A stretch of 64,000 bases of DNA from Saccharothrix luteola (GTDB taxonomy: Bacteria > Actinomycetota > Actinomycetes > Mycobacteriales > Pseudonocardiaceae), in contig NZ_JAJHUO010000012.1 of NCBI RefSeq assembly GCF_020859565.1, positions 201,029 through 265,028 of the forward strand, read 5' to 3'. The number at the start of each line of letters is the position of its first letter. Positions within the stretch are counted from its first letter, which is position 1. Shown here piece after piece: positions 8,624 to 17,500 of this stretch. The notes beneath the pieces are model-generated. The model saw nothing but the letters and a program-made list of their open reading frames with translations. It was not told the DNA's origin and did not search any database. Made by a program: the position numbers and the translations under genes.

Positions 8624-9204
8624 CGGCCCTGTCCGTCCGTTGTGGACGAACAGCCCCCGTCGCCCCGGTGGTAGCTCAGGTCGAGGTCCGCGACCGTGAA
8701 CGTGCCCGCGGTGACCGAGCCCGCGCTGATCTTCAGGTCGGTGAGCGTGGTCCTGCCCGCCTGGTACCCCGGCGTGCCGCCCGCGTCCGCCAGCGGTCCG
8801 AGCAGGAGTCGGCTCACGTCCAGGCCGCCGGTGATGCCGCGCACCTCCAGCACCAGGTCGGTCGTGCGCACGTGCGGCGCCCGCAGCACCGTCGTCACCC
8901 GACCCACCACCGGCAGGTCGGCCGTCACCGACTGGCACAGCCCGGTCAGCTCGGCGGCGGGCAGCCGCGCCAGCAGGGTGGGCACGCCGGGATCACCGGC
9001 CGCGGAGCCCGGCACGATGCGCAACCCGTCGGACTCCACCCGGTCCACCGTCACGGTGAAGGGGCTGCCGCTGGTGAACGACACCCCGATCACGCCCTCG
9101 GCGATGCCACCGAGGACCACCGCGCCTGCCACCACCGTCGGCACGAGCGCGGCGGCCAACCGCGGCCGGCTCGTGCGGCCTGTCGGACGATCACGCAGCT
9201 CCAT
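8620..9204 (-). CDS. DUF6230-type surface-associated protein
   Basis: The protein has 194 residues with one N-terminal hydrophobic helix (LAAALVPTVVAGAVVLGGIAEGVI) and an extracytoplasmic beta-rich remainder containing repeated VRGITGG/TVADLDLSY-like strands. It fits the DUF6230 family that pairs with DUF6114. The ATG follows GAGGGAG. It is the first gene of a three-gene coupled set lying 119 bp downstream of the HR-PKS/P450/SDR operon, on the same strand. A role in handling or displaying a lipid-like product is a guess. Confidence 0.7.
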   Translation of the reverse strand: MELRDRPTGRTSRPRLAAALVPTVVAGAVVLGGIAEGVIGVSFTSGSPFTVTVDRVESDGLRIVPGSAAGDPGVPTLLARLPAAELTGLCQSVTADLPVVGRVTTVLRAPHVRTTDLVLEVRGITGGLDVSRLLLGPLADAGGTPGYQAGRTTLTDLKISAGSVTAGTFTVADLDLSYHRGDGGCSSTTDGQGR

Positions 9205-9323
9205 CGACACTCCCTCGGCTCGCGCCTGTCGGGGCCGGGACACCGCGGTCCGCGGCCATGATCCGCGCCGGCTCGGGTGATCGGCCATTCCCCGGACGCG
9301 TGACCGGCGCTCACGCCGCGTGG

Positions 9324-10298
9324 TCACGGCTGTTCGGACCGGTCGGGACGGGCCACGGGCACCCGTCCGGGCGGCGGCCGGCGCTCGGCCTGGGCGGGGA
9401 GCGACTCCGGTCGCGGCCGGTCCGCCGCGGCACGAGCGGCGCGCACCGCGGCCGGCGTGTCCCGACCACGGCGGTACCACCACGCCAGGACCGCCCGCAG
9501 CGGCCGGGAGACCACCCCCGCGCCCAGCTCGGCGGGCAGGCACCACCACGGACCGAGGCTGTGCCGCCGCGTGCACACCGCCGCGCACACGGTCTGCGCC
9601 GCGTCCCGCACGTCCAACGCGGGCACCCGGCCGGCGGCCAGCAGCGGCGCGCTCATCCTGGTGTCCACCAGCCCGAGGTAGACCGGCACGACCCGGACGC
9701 CGTCACCGGCCACCTCGGGCGCCAGCGCGCGCAGCCACACGTCGAACGCCGCCTTCGACGCCTGGTAGCCGCCCCACCGGGGGAACGGCGGCATCCGCGC
9801 GGCGAACGTGGACACCGACACGATCCGGCCGCGTCGGGCCGCGCGCATGGCGGGCAGCAGTTCCAGCGTCAGCCGCAGCGGGCCGAGGTAGTTGACGTCG
9901 GTGAGCCGCCGGAAGTCGTGGAACCGCCGCCCGGACAGCTCCACCGAGCGGCGGATCGACTTGCCCGCGTTGTTGACCAGCACGTCGACCGGCCCGTGCT
10001 CGGCGAGGATCCGCTCGGCGACCTCGCGCACGGCGGTGAAGTCGGCGAGGTCGACGGGGTAGGCGTCGGCCCGCCCGCCGTGCGCCCGGATCTGCTCCAC
10101 CAGCTCGTCGAGCAGGTGCGCCGACCGGGCCAGGACGAGCACGGTCGCGCCCGCGTCGGCCAACTGCCGCGCGGTCTGCCTGCCGACGCCGTGCGAGGCG
10201 CCGGTGACGACCACGACCCGGTCCCGCACCGCGCGCCGCAACCGGGCCGGGCGCACCCGTGACCGGGAGAAGAGCAGCCGCCCGATCAGCCGGCTCAT
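9324..10298 (-). CDS. SDR family oxidoreductase (PKS operon)
   Basis: The protein has 324 residues. It carries the classical SDR elements: TGASHGVGRQTA (NADPH binding), NNAG, a Ser in VSVSTFAAR, and YQASK. It is longer than a typical 250-residue SDR, with about 70 extra C-terminal residues rich in Arg/Pro. It probably reduces or oxidises a keto/hydroxy group on the product of the adjacent PKS. Its ATG overlaps the P450 stop (ATGA), so it is the third gene of a coupled PKS-P450-SDR operon. Confidence 0.85.
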   Translation of the reverse strand: MSRLIGRLLFSRSRVRPARLRRAVRDRVVVVTGASHGVGRQTARQLADAGATVLVLARSAHLLDELVEQIRAHGGRADAYPVDLADFTAVREVAERILAEHGPVDVLVNNAGKSIRRSVELSGRRFHDFRRLTDVNYLGPLRLTLELLPAMRAARRGRIVSVSTFAARMPPFPRWGGYQASKAAFDVWLRALAPEVAGDGVRVVPVYLGLVDTRMSAPLLAAGRVPALDVRDAAQTVCAAVCTRRHSLGPWWCLPAELGAGVVSRPLRAVLAWWYRRGRDTPAAVRAARAAADRPRPESLPAQAERRPPPGRVPVARPDRSEQP

Positions 10299-11572
10299 GC
10301 GAACCGCAGCGCGTGGTGGTCGGCCGTGCGGGGCAGCGGGCGGTCGGGCGTCAACCGGACGCCGCCGACCTGCCGCAAGCCCTGGTCGAGCAACGCGGAC
10401 AGCAGGGTGGCGCTGGTGAAGAGCACCAGGTGCTGCCCCGGGCACTCGGCCGGACCCCGGCTGAACGGCGCGAGCGACCAGTCCTCCGACGCCCGCCCGT
10501 CCAGCCACACCTCCGGCTCGAACCGGTCCGCGTAGGGCAGGCGGTCGGCGTCGCGGTGGAAGTAGGAGCTGTAGTAGACGACCGCGGTCCCCGCCGGCAC
10601 GGTGCTGCCGTCCGACCAGGTCGTGCGCCGGGTGGTGTCGCGCAGGATGGCCAGGGTCGTCGGCCACAGCCGCAACGACTCCCGCACGCACGCGCGCAAG
10701 TAGTCGTGATCGGTGCGCGTCCGGTCCGGGTGCCCCGCCAGCAGGCCCAGCGCCAGGAAGGTGGCGATCGGGGCGGCGTCGAAGGCGAACAGCCAGTGCT
10801 GGGCCTGCGCCTGCGGCAGGGTCCGCGCGGTCTGGGGCGCCTCGGCGACGCACGAGGCCAGCCCGCCGGACCCCTCGTCGAGGTAGCCGAGCACCCGGTC
10901 CCACAACCGCTCGCGCAACGCGTCGCGCCGGGGGCGCAGCCGGAACCAGTTGGCGTCGGCGCGCAGCGCGTCGAGCAGCGCGGTGAGCTGCTCGTCGTCC
11001 TTGGCCGCGTCGCCGAGGACCACCCGCCGCACGATCCGCCGGTAGGTGCGCACGAACTCGTCCCAGGTCAGCTCCGCCCCGCGGCCGGTCGTGCGGCCGA
11101 TCAGGTCGGCGGCCTCGGCGCGGATGACGGCGTCGAAGGCGGGGCACAGGTGGTGGTCGGTCTTGGGGTGGTCGAGCACGGACTCGTTGAAGCGGCGGCG
11201 CTCCTCCCGGATCAGGCCGCGGGAGAGCAGCACCGCGCCGGGCTCGAAGTGGCCGAGGGTGGCGACCTTGTCCCGGCTGGCCGCGGTGAGCGAGACCGTG
11301 GTCCGCTCCAACGCCTGCCGGGCGTCCTCCGGTGACAGCAGCAACAACACCCGGCGGTGCAACACCTTGACCAGCAACGGTCCCGTGCCGTGTTGCCGCC
11401 GCAGCCGGCGCAGCAGCCGGCACGCCCAGTCGTTGGTGTCCCACCGGGCGGCCAGCCCCACCATGCGACGTCGCCGCAGGATCGCGCCCTGGGCGAGCGT
11501 GGGCACGAGCACCAGGGCGCCGAGCGCGATCGTGTCCGCGAGCGAGGCCCGTGCCGGTCGGCGCGCGGTCAC
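10295..11572 (-). CDS. cytochrome P450
   Basis: The protein has 425 residues. The heme ligand loop is FSRGPAECPGQHL (FxxGxxxCxG) and the K-helix ExxR is ESLR. The I-helix region reads AFDAAPIATF, so the usual acid-alcohol pair (E/D-T) used for O2 activation is not apparent. The N-terminus holds a hydrophobic stretch (residues ~12-31) that could anchor it to the membrane, which is unusual in bacterial P450s. GTG overlaps the PKS stop by 4 bases. The likely role is oxidative tailoring of the reduced polyketide. Confidence 0.9.
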   Translation of the reverse strand: MTARRPARASLADTIALGALVLVPTLAQGAILRRRRMVGLAARWDTNDWACRLLRRLRRQHGTGPLLVKVLHRRVLLLLSPEDARQALERTTVSLTAASRDKVATLGHFEPGAVLLSRGLIREERRRFNESVLDHPKTDHHLCPAFDAVIRAEAADLIGRTTGRGAELTWDEFVRTYRRIVRRVVLGDAAKDDEQLTALLDALRADANWFRLRPRRDALRERLWDRVLGYLDEGSGGLASCVAEAPQTARTLPQAQAQHWLFAFDAAPIATFLALGLLAGHPDRTRTDHDYLRACVRESLRLWPTTLAILRDTTRRTTWSDGSTVPAGTAVVYYSSYFHRDADRLPYADRFEPEVWLDGRASEDWSLAPFSRGPAECPGQHLVLFTSATLLSALLDQGLRQVGGVRLTPDRPLPRTADHHALRFA

Positions 11573-14500
11573 GAGGAGATCCTTTCCGGACGGCGCAGGC
11601 CGAGGCGCAGGTGGATCAGCTCGGTGATGTCGGCGACCGTGCCGCCGGACCGGGCGAGTTCCAGGGGCGGTATGTCGACGTCGAAGCGGCGGCGTGCGGA
11701 GACCAGCAGTTCGGCGGCCATCAGCGAGTCCATGCCGTAGTGGTCGATGCGGCGGTGGTGGTCGATGGCGGTCGGGTCCATCCGCAGCACCTCGCCGAGC
11801 AGGGAGGTGACCTGCTCGGAGATGGTGGCCACCGCCTCCTCCGGCTCCATCCGGCCGAGTTGGCGGATCAGCTCCTCCTTGCGCTCGCCGCCGGCGACTT
11901 CGGATGGTCGGGCCAGCGCGCCGAACCGCGGCGTGCGCAGGGCGGGCACCAGGGCGCTGAACTTCGACCAGTTGAACCGGCCGACCCAGGCCACCGCGTG
12001 GTCCGCGGCCAGCAGTTCCCCCAACGCGTCGAACGCGTCCGCCGGTGTGATCGGGTCCATCCCGATCGCGGACATCGTGGCCTCGATGTTGTTGCGGGCG
12101 ACGTAACCGGTCTCGCCGATGGCGCCCCACGCGATCGCCGTGCCCGGCAGGCCCAGGGCACGGCGTCGTCGCGCCAGCGCTTCCAGGAACAGGTTCCCCG
12201 CCACGTAGGGAGCCTGCTGGTGGTTGCCGACGAGCGCCGCGCCCGAGGAGTAGAGGGCGAACAGGTCCAGGTCGAGGTCCCTGGTCAGCTCGTCGAGCAC
12301 GACCGCGCCACCGAGCTTGGGGCTGAGCACGGCGCGGAAGCGCTCGTCGTCCAGTTCGGTGAGCGGCGCGTCGTCCAGGTGCATCGCGGCGTGCACGACA
12401 CCGCGCAGCGGTGGATCCAGTTCGGTGACGATCCGGCGCATGGCCTCCGGGTCGGCGGCGTCGGCGCGGTGCGCCGTGGCGTGCACCCCACGTGCCTCCA
12501 GCTCGGCGAGCAGCGCCGGCGCTTCGGGCGAGTCCGCGCCGCGTCGACCGACGAGGGCGAGGTGCCGGGCGCCGCGTCCGGCCAGCCACCGCGCGGTGGC
12601 CGCGCCGAACCCGCCCAGCCCGCCGGTCACCAGGTAGGTCCCGCCGGGGTCGAGGGCGGGCGCCGCCGGGGCGCCCGTCACCGTCACCGGTTCGGCGCCG
12701 GGGTCGAAGGACACCACGACCTTGCCGACGTGCCAGGAGTGCTGGAGCTGCCGGAACGCCTCGCCGATCCGCCCGGCGGGGAAGACCGTGTGCGGCAACG
12801 GGCGGTAGGCGTGCTCGTCCATCGCCTCGGCGAGCAGCCGTTCGGCGACCACCGGGTCGGTCGACAGCGCGGACAGGTCGACGCCGAAGAAGGCCAGGTT
12901 GTTGACGAAAGGGCGCAGCGGGAGGTCGTTGTCCTCGTACATGTCGCGCTTGCCGAGCTCGACGAACCGGCCGCCGGGGCGCAGCAGCTCCAGGCTGCGG
13001 ACGATCGCCGGACCTGCCAGCGAGTTGAGCACCACGTCCACCCCGCGCCCGCCCGTGATCCGGCGGACCTCGTCGGCGAAGTCGAGGCTGCGCGAGTCCA
13101 GCACGTGCTCGACACCGAGGGTGCGCAGGAGGACCCGTTTGGCTGGGCTGCCGGCCGTGGCGATCACCGTCGCGCCGCAGGCCCGGGCGAACTGGAGGGC
13201 GGCCAGCCCGACACCGCCCGCGCCGCCGTGCACCAGCACCGTCTCGCCCGCCTCCAGCCGGGCCAGCCTGCCCAGGCCGTAGACGACGGTGCCGAACACG
13301 ACCGGCATGGTCGCCGCCTCGGTGTCGGTCATCGACCCGGGCACCGGCATCAACGACCGCGCCGGCGCGAGGACCTCGGAGGCGAGCGAGCCCGGCGCCA
13401 GCCCGGCCACCCGGTCGCCGACGGCGAACCGGGTCACGGCCTCGCCCACCGCCGTCACCACGCCCGCGCACTCCAGGCCGGGCGAGTGCAGACCGGTGAA
13501 CTCGTAGCTCTCCGCCGGCAGGAACCCGGTGGCCTGCATGACGTCCCGGTAGTTCAGCGCGGCGGCCCGCACGGCGACCCGCACCTGGTCCGGTCCCGGT
13601 TCGGGGCGTTCGACCGCACGCCAGCCGAGTTCGTAGGACAAGCCGGGTGACCGCACCTCCAGTTGGTACGCGGCGGGATCGGGCACCGTGGCGGGCAGGT
13701 CGACCTCACGGGGTGCGAACCGGCCGTGCGGGGTGAGCGCGAACTCGTCCTCCGCGCCCGGTGCGAGCAGTTCCCTGGCCAGTCGCTCCGCGGAGTCGCC
13801 CGTGCGGGCGAGGGAGATACGCCGCACCACGAGGTCGGGGCACTCGTTGGCGACCACGCGAGCCACGCCCCAGACCGCCGCGTCACCCGGCGCCTCGACC
13901 TCCGTCGGTAGCGCGCCACAGGGTCGGGTCACCAGCCACACGGCGCCCGTGCCGGGGCGTTCGGCGATCGACCGCAGCAGCGCCGCGCACCGCGTGGTCC
14001 GGTCCAGGAGCGGCGTTCCCGGTTCACCGAGGATCAGCACCGGGTCGGTGCCGTCCGGCGTCCACTCAGCGGCCGGCACGACCCGCGGCTCGGGGCAGCC
14101 CGCCGAGCGCAGCAGCCGTGCGGTCCGCTCGGCCAGCGGCGTTTCGGCGTCGGTCTCGGGGAGCAACGTCCAGCGCAGGTCCGGGTCGCCCGGCGGCAGC
14201 GCGGGCCGGTCGCGGTCGACGTGCGGCGCCGTGGCCATCAGCACCGAGAAGTCACGGCGCAGCCGCGTGGTCTCGGCACCAGTCTGCACGACGTCGGTGA
14301 AACCGGTTCGGCGCAACAGGTCCGGCCACCGGTCGCGGTCGAGCAGCACGGTGTCCGGCCGCAGCGCCCGGTCCTCGGCGTGCCAGAAGCCGTCCAACAG
14401 CCCGAAGACCGGCGCGAGCACGACGGGGTTGTGCGATTCGTGGGCGACCAGCCTGCCGCCGGGCGCCAGGAGCGCCGCGACGTTCGTCAGCGCCCGGGTC

Positions 14501-17500
14501 AGGTCCTTGGCCGTGTGCAGGGCGTTGGCGGCCAGCACGACGTCGAACGCGCCCTCGGCGAACCCCTGCTCGGCCGGCGGGCGGTCCAGGTCGAAGGTGC
14601 CGAACTCCACCCAGTCACGGCCGGCGAACCGCTGTTCGGCGCGGGAGGTGAAGTACGACGACACGTCGGTGAACGTGTAGCGGGTCCGGTCGGCGGGCAG
14701 CACGGGCAGCACCGCGGCGGTGAGCCCGCCGGTGCCCGCGCCGACCTCCAGGACCCGCAGCGGCCGGTCTGCCGGCCACTGCCGGACCACCTGCCGCAGC
14801 AACTCCTGGACCACCAGGTTGTGGAAGCGGCTGGTCCCTCCGAGGTCGTAGAACTGGGCCAGCAGCCGCTGGTTCTCGTCGGTGGCCAGCTGCTCCAACG
14901 GGTCCGCCTCGCCCCGGACCAACCCGACCACGTGGTTGAAGGTGAGGGCGGTGAGTATCTCGACGGCGGCCGACGGCACCTCGGCCAAGACCTGGCGCAG
15001 GAGCTTGTCGGAGTCCGGAACGGTCCCGGAGAACCGCCACCGCCCCGGTGCCACCGGCCGCAGGAGACCCGCCGCCTCGGCCCGCGGCAGCAGCAGTTCC
15101 ACGAATCGGAGGTGCTTGGTCGGCAGGCCCGAGGCCACCAGGTCACCGAGCGAGAACTCCACCGCCCCGGGCAGCGAGTCACGCACCGCCTCGACGATCC
15201 AGTGCGCCGCGAGCTCCACGTGCAGCTCACCGGCGCGGGCCAGCCCGGCTTCGGAGGTCTCCCGGAGTTCCCCGAGCCTGGGCCGTGCGGCGGCCAGCAG
15301 CTCGTCCGCGCCGGGCAACGGGCTCGGCGGCGCCGGCTCGTCGTGGTGCGGGGCGGCGCGAAGTACGGTGTGCCCGCGCCGGACTCCGCTCCGTCCCGTC
15401 CCGCCCATCCGGCGCATCCGGGCGCCCTCGACCTCGACGGTCACCGTGCCGTCGGGGTCCAGCACGGTGATGTCCCAACAGGCCTCGTTGGAGGTGAGCA
15501 TCCGTTCCCGGACGTGCACGAGGCCCTCGCTCGCCGGCGTGCGCCACACCCGCAGGGCGTCGAACGCGGCGGGCAGGAAGGCGTCTTCCCGGAGCTTCCG
15601 GGCGATGAGCGGCGCACCCGCCTGGAGGGCGCCGTCGAGCAGCACGGGGTGGAGCACGAAGTCGTCCGCCGGGCCGTCGTGCCGGTAGGAGGCGAGCACC
15701 CGGCCGTCACCGACGAGCAGTTCGGTGAGGACCTGGAACGCGGGGCCGTAGCCGAGGCCGAGCCCATCCAGCTCGGCGTACTGGTCGGCGCCGTCGACGC
15801 GGCGGCTCAGACCGGCGCGGAGGGCTTCGGGGTCCTGCGGTCCGGGCGCTCGGCCGATCAGCCGGCGGACCCGGCCGCGGACGTGCGCACGCGGATCGGG
15901 ATCGGCGCCGTCGGTGCTCGTGATGGTCACGGTGCCGGCGCGCGGGTCGACCGAGACCTGCGTGTGCGCGCTCGACGCGTCGGGCCACGGCACGACCAGG
16001 GGTCGGCTGATCTCCAGGTGCCTGACCTCCACCGGGTGACCGAGGGCCCGGTTGCCCGCGGCGAGAGCCATCTCCACGAACCCGGCGGCCGGCATCACCA
16101 CCGAGCCCGCCAGTCGGTGGTCCACCAGCCACGGCACGAGCACCGGTTCCACCGGGCCCTGCCACAACGGCTGCGGTGACGGCAGGCGTTCGCCGAGCAT
16201 CGGGTGGTGGACGCGGCCGTCGCCGCTGGTGCGCAGCCACTGCTCGGGAGTGCCTTCCCAGTGCCGCTCCCGTTGCCAGGGGTAGGCGGGCAGGTCGGTG
16301 ACGCGGCCGGGGGTCGGGAAGTAGCGGTCGCGGTCGACCCGGCCGCCCGCGGCGAGCACGGTGGACACGGCGGTGCGGGTGGCGGCCGGCCCGTCGGCGT
16401 CGCGGTGCAGGGTCGGCACGACCGCGGTCGGGGTCTGTGGGCGTGCTGCGGCGAGCTTGCGCAAGTAGCCGCGCAGCACGGGGTGCGGGCCGATCTCGAC
16501 CAGCACGTCCACGCCGTCGGCCAGGGCGTGCGTGACGGCGTCGGCGAAGCGGACCGGCTCGCGGACGTTGCGCCACCAGTAGTCCGCGTCCAGCTCGGCG
16601 CCGTCGATCACGGCGCCGGTGACGGTGGAGACCAGGGGGATGGTGGTGCCGGCCGGGCTCAGGCCGGAGAGCGCGGCGCACAGGGGTTCGCGGACCGGGT
16701 CCATCGCGGCGGTGTGGAAGGCGTAGTCCAGGCCGAGGTCGGCGCAGGCGACGTCGTGGGCTTCGAGGTCGGCGACCAGGGCCGCGACGGCGTCGGCAGG
16801 GCCTGCGACGGTGACGTCCTTGGGCGTGTTGATCCCGGCGATCTCCGCCGCCGGGTGCAGTCGGCGCAGGTCGTCGGCGGACAGCGGCACCGCGGCCATC
16901 CGGCCACCGGCGGTGGGGGCTTGGGCCCGGCTGCGCTCGGCGATCACCCAGGCGGCCTGGTCCAGCGGCAGCGCGCCGGCGGCCCAGGCGGCGGCCACCT
17001 CGCCGACGCTGTGGCCGAGCACGGCCGCGGGCACGATGCCGTTGGCGCGCAGGACCTCGGTCACGCCGACCTGGACGGCGAACAGCAGCGGCTGGGCGAT
17101 CCCGGTGGCAGCCAGCTCCTCCGCCGTGACCGTGGTGAGGCGGTCCAGCACGGACCAGCCGAGGTACGCGGTGAGCGCGGTGTCCACCTGTTCCACGGCT
17201 ACCCGGAAGTCCTTGTCGGACAACAGGTCCACGCCCATCCCGGCCCACTGCGAGGCGTTGCCGGAGTAGACGAACCCGATCCGGCCCTCGCCGACGGCCT
17301 CGACCGGCGTCGCGTCGGGCAGCAGGCGGGCGGCCTCCGCCGGTCCGGTGGCGAGCACCCCCCGGCGGTACCGGTGGTGGCCGCGGCGCACGCACGTCGT
17401 GTAGGCGAGGTCGTAGAAGTCCTCGGAGCGGCCGAGGTGGTCGACGAGGTCGGCGGTGGCCTGCTCCAGCGCTTCGGGTGAACTCGCCGACACCAGCACC

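Noticed and set aside
10295..13471. 1058-residue open frame as a P450 with a long N-terminal extension
   Set aside because: Everything upstream of 11572 is antisense-free shadow of the PKS in another frame; the GTG at 11572 overlaps the PKS stop in the usual way.
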